Below are positions 47,954 to 60,066 of a DNA stretch of 64,000 nucleotides, piece by piece. The stretch lies in contig OX637393.1 in assembly GCA_951799425.1 (NCBI GenBank), positions 25,190,744 through 25,254,743 on the forward strand, written 5' to 3'. Every line of letters starts with the position of its first letter. Positions within the stretch are counted from its first letter, which is position 1. The DNA comes from Ilex aquifolium. Lineage: Eukaryota; Streptophyta; Magnoliopsida; Aquifoliales; Aquifoliaceae. Both the position numbers and the translations under genes were made by a program. The notes beneath the pieces were generated by a model. That model was not told the origin of the DNA, searched no databases, and worked only from the letters and a program-made list of their open reading frames with translations.

Positions 47954-48182
47954 AACCTTCTGGAAGGTTTGCCTTGGATTTCTTTTTCACTGCCAAAACC
48001 TTCCGAAAGGTTTTGCCTACTGGAGTGAAACCTTCCAGAAAGTTTTGCCTACTGGAGTGAAACCTTCCGGAAGGTTTTGTCTACTGGAATGAACCTTTCG
48101 GAAGGTTTTGCCTATTAACTGCTTCATTTAACTGTTCATGCACAAACCTTCCGGAAGGTTTCTGTCGACCTTCTGGAAGGTT
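47954..48182. repeat. Palindrome cluster: AACCTTCCGGAAGGTT, seven copies
   Basis: Perfect 16-mers at 48061-48076 and 48145-48160; near-perfect at 47954, 47997, 48029, 48092 and 48167. Several are separated by a TTGCCTACTGGAGTGA spacer. Confidence 0.93.
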
Positions 48183-48541
48183 CTGCAACTCAAGCTCTGC
48201 CATTTGGGGGTCCCACTTACATTTCTCCAACAGATCCCCTGACATCCCCTGCACGTCTAGGAGCCTCCTTTCACCTCAACTTGGACTTGGATGGATTTTG
48301 CATTAATGAGGAGGAGAGAGAAGAGGCATGGCAAGAGAGAAAGACTAGGCTTGTCCTAGCCTACACCATCCCATCCCTTTCATCCCCCATGATGGGAATC
48401 ACATCACATAGCATTGGGGAGGGCTCCATGGACGTTCTTGGGCAAGCTCCACCACTATTGTTCAGCATTAGCTAGGATTACATTGAATATAGAGAGAGAG
48501 AGTGCAAGGAAGAAGATGAATAGTGCTAGAGAGAGAAGTTA

Positions 48542-49049
48542 GGCTGTGTTTGGTTTGCATCTGCAAAACTGTTTTTTGTTTTCAAAATTTTAAAAACACC
48601 CAAATCCTGTTTGTTTAGCATTTTTGGTCTCAAAATTTTCGGAAAAAAAGAGATTTGAGTCAAAGAAACAGAAAACAAGTCTAGTTTGTTTTCGGAGTTT
48701 TCTTTGAAAATTTTGAAAACAAGGAGAACAATTTTGGACTTTAATGAGGTCTGCCCTTCGAGTCTCCTTAACAGCAAATTTCTTCATTCCTTTTTTTTTT
48801 TACTTCTTCCTCTCTCTCCTAATATATAATATATATATATAATAGATATTATAATATAATATATTATATAATATTCTATTATATTATATAATATTATAAT
48901 ATAATATATAAATATTATATTATATAATATTATTAAAATTCGTATATATTATATAATATATTTATATATATACCAATTTATATGTATAAATATATGTATA
49001 AATATATATATTATATAAATATTATATTATATAATATTATTAAAATTCG

Positions 49050-49129
<80 letters not shown>

Positions 49130-49711
49130 TATATATAAATTGGTATATATATTTATTTATTTATAAATTCTTACATATAAATTCGTAGATATATTTATAC
49201 ATATATTATATTATATAATATAATATATTTATACATATGTATAAATATATTATATAATATAATATATTTATACATATATATATATTTATACATATATATA
49301 TATTTATAAATATATATATATATATATTTATACCAATTTATATGTATAAATATACATATATTTATATTTATATTTATAAATATATATATATATATATATA
49401 TATTTATATTTATACCAATTTATATATGTATATATATTTATACATATATATGTATAAATATATAATAGAATATAATATTATAATATATAAATAACTTTCT
49501 TATATTTTTTTATTAATGTTTGAAATACTGTTCAAACATATATTTAGGCTGTCCAAACAGGTTTTACTATTTTCTATTCTGTAAAACTGTTTTTGAAATC
49601 ATCTAACCAAACAAGTTTTTTATCTCAAAAAATATCAAAACCATTTTCTCAAAACTCTTCTCAAAAACTGTTTTCGGATACCTGTTTTTGAAACGCATAC
49701 CAAACAGGCCC
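48542..49711. mobile_element. PIF/Harbinger-like MITE with an AT expansion
   Basis: Ends GGCTGTGTTTGGTTTGC and GCATACCAAACAGGCCC are inverted, with TTA on both sides (48539-48541 and 49712-49714). The related LTR at 17200 lacks it, confirming the site. The core from 48815 to 49500 is almost pure A and T with (TA)n runs. Internal arms (CTCAAAATTTTCGG-like and CTCAAAACTCTTCTC) are mirrored. Confidence 0.88.
48815..49500. repeat. TA-rich microsatellite and minisatellite block
   Basis: About 690 bp of ATATAT, TATAAATATAT and related strings. A pure (AT)n run lies around 49050-49130. The string CCAATTTATATGTATAAAT recurs several times. Confidence 0.95.
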
Positions 49712-51270
49712 TTAATGTTTTTCCATTTTCTTTCCATAATAAGACCTTTCTAAGCTTTGTTTGAAGTCTTGAATGCCATTTATTTCAAGTTGCTTTTAAA
49801 TTTAATCTTCTATTCAAGCTTTCACCATTAATGCATTCATGTTCTTCATTTTCTTAGTTTTAAAATGGGTATTAAATGCATTCACTTTTAGTTTATGTTT
49901 TCTTGCATTAACTTAGCTAAAATCTGCATTGCTCTACAATGTCTTTCCATTACATTAGTGTCTTTCCTTTAAGCATGAGTAGCTAAGTCTTTAAGTTAGC
50001 TAATCCAAGGGAGACCTCCTCTTGGGTATGCCATTTCAACTCATCTTCTTTCCTCCCCTCGGTGTACGATGGTTCGGTTTGACTGGGTTGAGTGTGGACA
50101 CGGTTGTGAGTCTTTGATATCCCGTAGACTTGTCACGGGTTATGCTTGGATCCTCACTTCCATCTCGTCCCGAGCTTCCCACGAATCAATCATTCATCTA
50201 TGCACCATTAGAGGAAGGTTTCGAGTTGACTTGGCATTCCCATTAGAGTGAACCTTTTGGATTAGCCAACAATTGTTTCCCATTTCATTTTCATCACAAT
50301 ACAACTCACAAACCAAAATTTAACAACAAAAGATTTTACACTTTGTTTTTACCACAATCACCTTCAAGACGATTCACCTCCTTCCCTAAAGAGACGACCT
50401 TGGAGTATTCTCCAAGTAAAACACGACACACAAAAGTCTTCTTGCGCTTGTAAAGCATTTTTGTACACACACACTCATTTTACACTTCATTTATCCACCA
50501 TTCCGTTGTCCTTTCTTTTGACATCATTCGGAGGGAGAGTGACACTCCCCAACACATATACACCATATACACATTCGAGGGTGATGTCCGGAGGTTAGGA
50601 TATACTACAATGGAAACCATCAAGTAATGCCATCTAAGGGAGATCTTGGGGCGTCACAATTTGCATACCATAGAAATAATCATCCTCAATAATTTGACTA
50701 TGCTCAAGATGTTGTTCTTCACAATTAGTAATTATGACATTAGTCAATGCAATAAGGTCATCTCTAATTTCAGGAAATTGTTGGGATACTTGGGCATTGA
50801 CTTCCATTTGGTATAGCATAAACTCGTAAAGAGTATTTTCCAATTTTTTTTTTCAGTTGAGTCCTCATATGTTGGATAGTAGCAACATTCATTTGGTGGT
50901 GTGAGATCGGATGAAAAATTATAAGGTTCGTTCTCCCAACCTTAACTTGGATAACTCGTTGCAACATAATGGTCGGAGTAAAAATTTTCGAGGGCCAATA
51001 TTGAAATTGATCCTCTACATGCCAAGTCTTGAACCATAAAATTTAATGGGCACTCACTAGTGATGTGCTCATACTCATTACAAATCTCACACACAATTTC
51101 AAAATTTTGGGCATTTAACACATTTTCATAAAAATTAGGAAACATAACATAAAACACAAACTACAACAAACTATTTATAATTGAAACGACATACCTTGGC
51201 CCGTGATGAAAATCACGAGACTTACCTATGCCGTCCCAAATCACCTTCGAATATATGACGCTTAGCCTTC

Positions 51271-53176
51271 TGCTTGATCGCGTTTACCCTAATCTCCGAA
51301 CATGAACCCTCGAATGTATAAATGGCTTATGTGTGTACGGAAGTGTCATTCTCCCTCGGTTTCGATGCAAGAAATAGGAAAAACGTGTGTGGATAAACAA
51401 AAACGTGAGTGTGTGCAAAACTGCTCCCCAAGCGTAGAGAGACTTGCGATGTCGTGTTTTACTTAGAATGGGTATTCCAACGTCGTCTCCTCAGGGAAGG
51501 TTGGTCAAATTATGGTGAATGTGATTTTGTAAAAATGGAAAAATGTAAAATCTTGTGAATTGGTGTTTGGGTGAGTGAAGATTGCTGGTAAAATGCAATA
51601 AAAAATAAGGTTGGCTAATCCGAAGAGGTAATTCCAATAGGAATACCAAATCAACTCAATTCATTCAACCAATGGTGCCTAGGTGCTTCATTGATTCTTA
51701 GGAAGTGAGGGACTAATGTGGAGTGTAGGCTCAAACATACCCCATGAAAAGTCTACGGTGTATCAAGAGCTCACAACCACGTCCGTACTCAACCTAGTCA
51801 AACCAAGCACTTTACACTACGAGGTAGAATGGAGAAAAGTTGATTTAACATACCCAAGAGGAAGTTCCCCTTGAATTAGCCAACAAAAAGCTTAGATACT
51901 CATGTTTAAAGTAAAAACATTCATAATGTAAAGAGACATGTAGATGAAATGGACTGAAAATATAGATGAAATGAAGCTTAGAACTTATATTAATGCTAGG
52001 AGAAGGTAAACTACAAAGGAGAATTCATTTCATACCAAAAATGGAAAGCTTAAAGACAAAACCCAGGTGAAAATATAAAAGTGCAAGAACATTGAATTAA
52101 ACTTAATTACACTTGAAATAAAGGAGATTACAATGCAATAAATGAAGATTACTAGTGAAATAAAACTTACTACAAGTGAAATGGTGAAGGAAATGCAAAA
52201 ATCTAACTTTCTCTCTCTAAAACTTCTCTACACTACTCCTAAGCTTAGGTAGCCTCCTCCCAAAATATTGTGTAAAAGTATGAATATATGGTGTAAGACT
52301 TGCTGAATTTCGTCAATGAGGCTCTCCTAGCCTATGTGTGCAGGCCTCCCATCAATGGGAGGTGAGATGATGCATTGGACAGGCTAGGACAAGCATAGCC
52401 TACACCCACCTTGCCTCCTTCCTTCTCTCTCCTCCTTTCCCATTCTCCATCTTCCAAAGCTGACTTTAGGGTGCAGGTAGGCATGTATATATGTAGAATA
52501 TGTCAGGGGATGTGTGCGAGAATCATATGTGGGACCCCCAAGCAAGTGGAGATTGAGATGAAGAATTTGGAGCTTTTAAGCAAAACCTATCGGTAGGTTG
52601 ATGACAAAACCTACCGGTAGGTTTTTGTTCAGTAGGCAAAACCTACGAGTAGGTTTTGGTTTCCTTCTACTGGTAGGTCGTAAATGGGATGGTAGCTCAG
52701 GACCAATTTTCGTAAATTTATCATAACTTTTGATCCAACCATCTGATTGAGCTGCAATTTTGACACAATACATAGGCCATCATGATCTACAACTTTCATG
52801 TTTTTCACTTTTTCCGATTCGAAGTGGATCATGTTCAAAAATGAAAAATACCGGGGTACTACTACAAATTGGTGCAGGTGCCGGTACCAAAATTCCGGTG
52901 GGCTTAGATACCGGTACCTAGGATACCAAGTACCGCTTCCTCCTTGATTTATTTCGATTTAAAGCCTCTCAATCCTCATGAAATGTGTCAATCTCTTCAC
53001 CACTCATCCACACTTAGTTGCAGGGTTCCGAAAGCCATCATTTACCCTATGATTACCTACAACATCAAAATTTCCACATTATTCATAAATTCGACTAACT
53101 CTAAGTAATTAAATGCAAAGTTAAGTTAAAATGCATGTAATGAGGCTGTTAAATATGCAATATTACGTGCTCATCA
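51271..53176 (-). mobile_element. Family A LTR 2 (shared middle LTR)
   Basis: 1,906 bp with TG/CA ends. It serves as 5' LTR of the unit to its left and 3' LTR of the unit to its right. The polypurine tract is at 53177. It contains palindromes at 52583-52679 and a TATA-less promoter region. It is near full length compared with the solo LTR at 16245. Confidence 0.88.
52583..52679. repeat. Palindrome cluster in family A LTR 2
   Basis: AACCTACCGGTAGGTT is perfect at 52608-52623, with variants at 52583, 52639 and 52664. Confidence 0.85.
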
Positions 53177-55183
53177 CACCCCCCAACTTAAGCTTTGCTA
53201 GTCCCTAGAAAACTAAATGTAAAAATTAAGCAAACAAAAATAAACCTATACTAGTTCTGCTACTTCATTTAGCATATGCAACAGGCCTTTAAACCCCTAG
53301 GTGATCTCTAGTGGATGAGTTTTGTCTCGTGAAGGTTTCTAGTGATGGTACCTACAAACTTGTTTTCCTTATATCCAACATTTGAAACATATACCCTTGT
53401 CCTAACTAGCACTGAGCTGTCAACAATAGTTTTGTCCAATGCACACTAACTAATCACACATGAATCACATCATAGCCTTAAATGCTATTCTAGAGTATTC
53501 ACCTACACATTTCCTTTAAAAATTCATGTGTGTGTAAAATGAATATGTAATTTAAACCTTTACTCAATAGAATCCACATTCATTTAGCTATCCAAATTCA
53601 GTTTTGATGCAATTCTCACCAAGGGTTTCTCTAAAAAAAAAATGAATAACTCTATGATTATCCTAACATGCTCTCCATGTGTATATGTGAGATAGAATAT
53701 TGTGCACAAACCAAAATGCTCACATATAATCCAAAAATGATGTACATGCATAACAATTGAAATGACCTTGGCATAATCTCATGAATGAAATGTTAGGGCA
53801 CTAGATAGCAAAACCAACTTTTCTTTCCATTTAAAGTGTGCTCTCACCATGCTTCCTCTAGATCATTTAGGGATTTCATGGGTTGTAAGGAGGCCTTGGG
53901 GTGATATTAAGGGCAAGTGAAACGAAGGGTAGAGGAAGACAAAAAGGGTTATTCCGAGGGCATGACCTTTATTATAAAAAAATCTCTTTTTTGTGGAATT
54001 TTTAGCTTTACACCTTCATTTCATTATGTCTCTTTTTTCCTTCTTTCCTCAACATTTTTCTTCTCTTTTTCTTTTCTTTTCATTTCTTTTCTTTTTCAAC
54101 CCCCTTTTTCTCCATTTTCTAGACTTTCTCTCTTCTTTTTGATTCAATGTCAATTATACCTTTTGGGTTTCCTCACCACATTTTCCTTTCTTCATGATTA
54201 ATCACAGTCAGTCTCGGAACAACCAAGGAGTGGTAATTGTAATCATTTTGCACTGGCTTGGTAAAGCATGTGGCAAGGAAACGAATTTTCAATTAAGGCT
54301 TAATCGCGACACTAGGGATAGATTTTTCACAAGAAAAAGGCTAAGGCTCAAAGCAAATCAAAGATGACCTAAGATCATCTCTAAATAAGCATGGGGAGAC
54401 ATGTTAGAATTTCAAGACAAAGCCAGTCAACTTTCCACATGCACTCTAACCAAAGCAAGCATAATGAGATTATTGAACAGATTTTTGAATTTGAAAAATT
54501 GTTCCTTTGTGTAAATGCAAGTTCCCTCCAAAAAGGATTGGCACTAAAGCTCACACAGGTACTTATTTCATCTCCATTATGCATGCCAGACTCTAAAATG
54601 TCGATCCAATTCGTAAATTACCGAAATTACACATTCAAGGTGCACTATGGTTGAGTTCGAAAGAAAGCACATGTAACACCCCGCATTTTCTTTTATATAT
54701 GTATATAGATATATAGTAAATAATTTTTGTAAAAATGTGGATATGTGTAATGATGTAAGAATGAACTATATAGATTGTAATAGTAGGAGAAATGCTAGAG
54801 ATGCATATTGATTGGGAAGTTTGAGTTTCAAAGACGTTTAAACTTGGAAAGGGTGATTAGATGAATTTCTAAATATTTTTAGGTCAAAATAAGGTGTCCA
54901 TTGAATCCGGAAGGTCGAACAACCTTGGGAGAGGTAATATGAGGTGTATTGGAAGTTAGAAAGTATTTTGGAGTAAAGACACATTTAGAGAGAGTTGGGT
55001 AAAAATGGATCTTGGACACTGCTTAGTATTTTGGCCATAACTTTTTATCCTTATGTCCAATTGATTTAAAAATTTTACAGTAGATAGTATACATCTGGGA
55101 ATACAAAAGTGTATCTCATGAAAATTTTCCAATTCAACCTCTAAATGGGTCAAAATTGCCCTGGGAGTCGAAATAGCCGAAGT

Positions 55184-55266
55184 GTACCGGAACACAGTAC
55201 CGGTATGGTACCGTACCAGTACTCCCGAACTAGTAGCTAAACCGTACCGGTACAGCGTACCGGTAC
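55184..55266. repeat. Palindrome cluster: GTACCGGTAC type
   Basis: Two perfect copies near 55244 and 55257 and several variants (GTACCGGAAC, GTACCGGTAT, GTACCAGTAC). Solo LTR 54672-56842. Confidence 0.9.
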
Positions 55267-56053
55267 GCCCGAAGTTTGGCACAGTAAAAGTCAGGATTTT
55301 GGTGTTTTAAAACACCCTTTTAAGCCTCATTTGACCCATTCTTCCATCCCATTCTCACCCCAAACATCTTAGAGCCCTAAGAGAAGAGAAAATGAGAGAA
55401 AAACACAAAGATCTTGAGAGAGTTACCCCTTATAGAGATCAAAACCGAAATTCCTCAAGAACACCATTTTTCTACTCTCTTCTTCTACACTTTCACTACA
55501 CCCTTACCCACACCTCTTGGAATCCTAGAGAGAGTCTTAGAAAAGAATAAAGAAGGAGAAAACACAAGATCAAAAGGGAAAAACAAAGGATTTAAGAGTG
55601 ATTCAAGATCAAACCCTAGATTTTCAAGAACATCAAGGTAGGGGTTTTCTCTCACTCACTTACATTGAGGCTAGGGTATTTATATATGTATGCTTTGGCT
55701 ATCAATGGTATATATATATGCTATGGAATCATCCTCTCTTAGGCTTTTTGGCAAAGATTACATGTTTTGAACAAAGTTAGGGTTTAATACCCATGAAATC
55801 TCTTCTCTAGTTTTAAAACCCTCATTTTTGGAGAGTGATGTATTTCCTTCTTAAATGCTTTCTTTATTATGGATTTTCGAAACCTTAGTGCTTTGTGTTG
55901 GGTAGAAAAATGATGTTATTGTGATCTCATGTATTTTTCTTTGTTGGTTGTGGAATTGTTACATGATATATTTTGGGGATTTTGGATAGATGCTTGTAAA
56001 TTGAGATAAATGTTAGAATTTTATGCTTGGCTGGGTTGTGGTGATGCACATGA

Positions 56054-56274
56054 GTGAGAGGTTCCTTGTAAGGATGCTCACCCCTTCTCAAGAGGTTCCC
56101 GGTAAGGATGCTTGAGAAATAAGTATGTGATAGTGAGAGGTTCCTTGTAAGGATGCTCACCCCTACCCAAGAGGTTCCCGGTAACGATGCTTGGAAACAA
56201 TGTAGTGATTGGTGAGAGGTTCCATGTAAGGATGCTCATCCATTCTCAAGAGGTTCCCGGTAAGGATGCTTGAG
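56054..56274 (+). repeat. Tandem hairpin-forming repeat, six units
   Basis: Six units of about 28-30 nt share a core AGGTTCC..GTAAGGATG. Flanking arms are complementary within each unit: GTGAG/CTCAC (56054, 56133 and, weaker, 56212), CTCAAG/CTTGAG (56087, 56245) and CCAAG/CTTGG (56167). They alternate in a larger period of roughly 80 bp. It lies in the R-U5 part of the 54672 LTR. Confidence 0.85.
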
Positions 56275-57699
56275 AATCAAATGAGACCTAAAAGGGGGTG
56301 GAGGTTACCACAAAGTATGCCACCTACCGAAAGAATTGTTGGGGATTGTTTATGGCAATTAATGGTGATTATTTGTATGTGGTGCTCGTTTATTCATTTA
56401 AGTAATGTTTTTACATAAACTTGAGATCCTTTTTAAATGTCACTGCTTTATTTCAAATTATGTATCTATGTTATGTTAAAAATGAGATCGACCGCTTTAA
56501 ATGTTTTTCTAAACCTTGTATGAGTTTGAGAGAATTTTTCTACAGAGCTTCGTGCTCACCCCCTACCACTAACATTTTTCAGATTACCCGCTTGAGGAGG
56601 ATGTAAGGGTCGAGGGGCCTGCTACTTGGGAGACTCCACTTGACGGGAGTGTGGATCCCGAGGTGGACGCATAGAGCGACCTCCTTTCCTTTTATACTAG
56701 ACTAGGACATTCTTTTGGATCACTTTGTAAATATTTGTGGATGACAAATGGAGTCTCGTTTCTTAAAGAATTATATTAGTGCTCTCATGATATGAATGTT
56801 TTAGAATATAATGTCGTCCAGGGTGTGTTTTGGGGCGTTACAGCACATATGTGATACTTCAGCATAGGATAAAAATCTATGATGTGCTCATGTAGTTCAA
56901 TATTAGATAATTTTCGTGAAAAATATCTAAAATTCCAAAAATATATTTTTTTTCAAAATTGTAACATTTTCAACTATTCTATACAAAACGTGGTGGAACA
57001 TGTAAATGGTGCACCTCACCCCCCAACTTGAACCATGCATTGTCCTCAATGCACAAGGAATCATGCAATGAGAAAAACGAAAGTAACATGGGAAATAAGA
57101 TACTCCCATTTTTTTTTTCCCCTTTTTTTTTTTTTTAGAAAATGAAACACAAAAAAGCTTGTTTACACCCCCAACTTAGACTCGAATATGATACTAAATA
57201 AGATTTGTTACGATGAAGCTCAAAATGAATTGAGTCCAAATTACGGAGAGGTAAACAACTTCATGCTAAAATCTACACTACGACATCATGAAAATAAAAA
57301 TATAAGAATAAAATAAATCTAAATATTTTGTACATGAAAACAAAACAAAAAGGACTCATGTCAATCTAGCTTCAATTCAGATATGAGCTTGTGCCCATTG
57401 ATTTTTTTTTATTTAATTTTTTTTGGTGTATAAATGTCTTTCCTAATCAATCTATCTAACAATACAAAAGATAATGATTAAAACTTCTCAACAAAACAGA
57501 GGTGCGCACAAGTTTATGCAATTCCAACAATGGAGTATACAATTTCTCTTTGTAAATTTCTACACTCGATGCCATTTCAATGCCCCCCCCCAAGTTGAAA
57601 ATTGTGAATCTCAACACCACACTTTGATGGCAAATTGATCTTAGACTTATTAGCCTCATGTGAGATAATAACTTCATTAAATTTTTCACAATCAAGAGT

Positions 57700-60066
57700 T
57701 GTAACGCCCCCAAAACCACCCTGGACGGCATTACATACTAAAACCATTTACATCATGAGAGCACTAAAATAAACCCTTCATAAATAAGACTTCATAAAAA
57801 TCATTTATAACATTTACCTCATTATCCCAAAAGAATATGCCATCTTTGGCCTTTACATTTCAAAAATCAACTAATGTAGCGCAGCGAAAATAATAAAAGA
57901 AAACTAGACTTCACAAGGTTCAAAATGAATATCCTAGTCTAGAACAAAAGTAAGCGACATCCCTAGAGGTCCCACTCGGGATCCAAGTATCCCTCTAGTG
58001 AAGCCTCTCCATGGCCCAGCTCATTAGCACCGAGCTCATCCCCTGGCACCAAATCTAAAAAATGTTCAACTGTAGGGGGTGAGCACGAAGCTCTGTAGAA
58101 AAATTCTTCCAAACTTGAACAAGGTTTAGAAAACAGATAAAAACCGGTCGGTATTATTTCGTAAATAGCATATATCAATTTTGAAGGAAAAACGGGACAT
58201 TTTAAATAGATCTCAAGTTTAAGCCGTAACAATAATCAAGTGAAAGGTTAAGGCAAATTTCATAACAATATACCATTTCTAACTTTTAGCCATTTAGGAA
58301 GGGCGCCCTCCGATGCATTGTCCCATACCAATGCACCGGCCAAGGCGGTCCAACCCATCATCCCATTTATATTGGTTCATCCTCGTACCATGTATGTTGA
58401 TTGCTTCTCATGAATCTACCCAACGATTATACCTAGTCCACCAATCACAATCACAATCACAAACACTTTAGGAAAGGGCGTCTACCATCCCAATGGCAGT
58501 GACGAGTCCCTTCCCAGGAAAAGTATACCATCCCTTGTTCGAACTCCAGTGAACGATAGTGGTCGCATTACCAAATGACAACCCACCACAAGTGTTAGGA
58601 AACCGTCTCACCCTCACTGGGATAGACTAACCACTAACACTCTACGGCATCTCTCGAAGGCAATCCAAGTCCATCACAACAACCATACCAATGAGGAAAC
58701 CAAAATATTCTCAATTCACCAACAATTCCAAATAACTACAAAATCCACAATTTCTCATTTTACAAGCATATCTCAAAATCCCCAAATTAAGCATGTGACA
58801 TTTTCAATAACCAACCAAGAAAAATGCAAGAGATCACAACAATATCATTTTATTATTCAACACAAAACACTATGATTTTGAAATCAAGAATAAAGGAAGA
58901 TTTCAAGAGGAAAACCCATCACTCTTGAAAACTAGGGTTTTTCAAACAAAAGAGGGATTTCATGGGTATACAACCCTAACTTTGTGTAAAACATGTTAAT
59001 AATTGCAAGAGAACCAAGAAACAATGAACCCATAGCAAATACATATGATTAGGAGTCAAAACATATATATATAACAACCCTAACATCAATGAACAAGAAT
59101 GGAAGAAAACCCCTACCTTGGTATTCTTGAAAATCTAGGGTTTGATCTTGAATCACTCTTAAATCCTTTGTTTTTCCCTTTTGATCTTGTGTTTTCTCCT
59201 TCTTTATTCTTTTCTAAGACTCTCTCTAGGATTCCCAGAGGTGTGGGTAAGGGTGTGGTGAAAATGTAGAAGAAGAGAGTAGAAGAATGATGTTCTTGAG
59301 GAATTTCGGTTTTGATCTCTATAAGGGATAACTCTCTCAAGATCTTTGTTTTTTTCTCTCATTTTCTCTTCTCTTAGGGCTCTAAGATGTTTGGGGTGAG
59401 AGTGGGATGGAAGAATGGGTCAAATGAGGCTAAAAAGGGTGTTTTAAAACACCAAAATCCCGACTTTTACTATGCCAAACTTCGGGCGTACCGGTACGCT
59501 GTACCGGTACGGTTTAGCTATTGGTTCGGGCGTACTGGTACTGTGTTCCGGTACACTTCGGCTACTTCGACTCCCAGGGCAGTTTTGACCCATTTAGAGG
59601 TTGAATTGGAAAATTTTCATGAGATACACTTTTGTATTCCCAGATGTATACTAGCTACTGTAAAATTTTCAGATCAATTGGACATAAGGATAAAAAGTTA
59701 TGGCCAAAATACTAAGCAGTGTCCAAGATCCATTTTTACCCAACTCTCTCTAAATGTGTCTTTACTCCAAAATACTTCATAACTTCCAATACACCTCATA
59801 TTACCTCTCCCAAGGTTGTTCGACCTTCCGGATTCAATGGACACCTTATTTTGAGCTAAAAATATTTAGAAATTCATCTAATCACCCTTTCCAAGTTTAA
59901 ACGTCTTTGAAACTCAAACTTCCCAATCAATATGCATCTCTAGCATTTCTCCTACTATTACAATCTATATAGTTCATTCTTACATCATTACACATATCCA
60001 CATTTTTACAATAATTATTTACTATATATCTATATACATATATAAAAGAAAATACGGGGTGTTACA
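57700..60066 (-). mobile_element. Solo LTR (TGTAACACCCCG type), inverted
   Basis: 2,367 bp, flanked by agagt (57695-57699 and 60067-60071). On minus it starts TGTAACACCCCGTATTTTC. It is a close relative of 54672-56842 in the opposite direction, 857 bp away. Palindromes GTACCGGTAC at 59488-59510. Confidence 0.95.
59488..59560. repeat. Palindrome cluster: GTACCGGTAC type
   Basis: Perfect at 59488-59497 and 59501-59510, variants to 59560. Mirror counterpart of 55184-55266. Confidence 0.9.

Larger units (their letters stand above)
47708..50626 (+). mobile_element. Nested LTR, divergent family A relative
   Basis: 2,919 bp, TGATTAGCACAAAAACATG to AACCATCAAGTA, with atgcc on both sides (47703-47707 and 50627-50631). 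The relative at 56770-56842 shows the uninterrupted target. It ends in TA where its relatives end in CA. Its 3' half (from about 49960) matches family A, but its palindromes are AACCTTCCGGAAGGTT. A PIF-like MITE is inserted at 48542. Confidence 0.85.
45527..50658 (+). mobile_element. Solo LTR (TGTAAAC type) with a nested LTR
   Basis: TGTAAACCCCCACATTC to GGGGCGTCACA, flanked by atttg (45522-45526 and 50659-50663). Net length is about 2,208 bp once the nested LTR 47708-50626 is removed. It aligns along its length with 54672-56842, yet its palindromes are ACGTTCGAACGT where the relative has GTACCGGTAC. A TATA box is at 46077-46084. Confidence 0.92.
45260..51157 (-). pseudogene. Gag-like ORF of internal unit 1, split by a solo LTR
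   Basis: On minus from 51157: MFYVMFPNFYENVLNAQNFE, then CEICNEYEHITSEC, a C-x2-C-x4-H-x4-C zinc knuckle. After a frameshift near 50950 come VNAQVSQQFPEIRDDLIAL and EDDYFYGMQI. Here the solo LTR 45527-50658 interrupts, and the frame resumes at 45521 with DFESPTTLDCEKFNEVI and KCGVEIHNFQLGEGIEM. Joining the parts across the target copy leaves the frame open. The 5' half of a normal gag is absent in both units, so the element may have spread in this form. Confidence 0.65.
54672..56842 (+). mobile_element. Solo LTR (TGTAACACCCCG type) in internal unit 2
   Basis: 2,171 bp, flanked by gcaca (54667-54671 and 56843-56847). The uninterrupted site is seen in internal unit 1 at about 44582. Palindromes are GTACCGGTAC-like (55184-55266). 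Confidence 0.95.

Noticed and set aside
47990-48185. CCTTCCGGAAGG units considered as a CRISPR-like array
   Set aside because: The genome is a plant. Units are short palindromes with similar, irregular spacers, inside an LTR.
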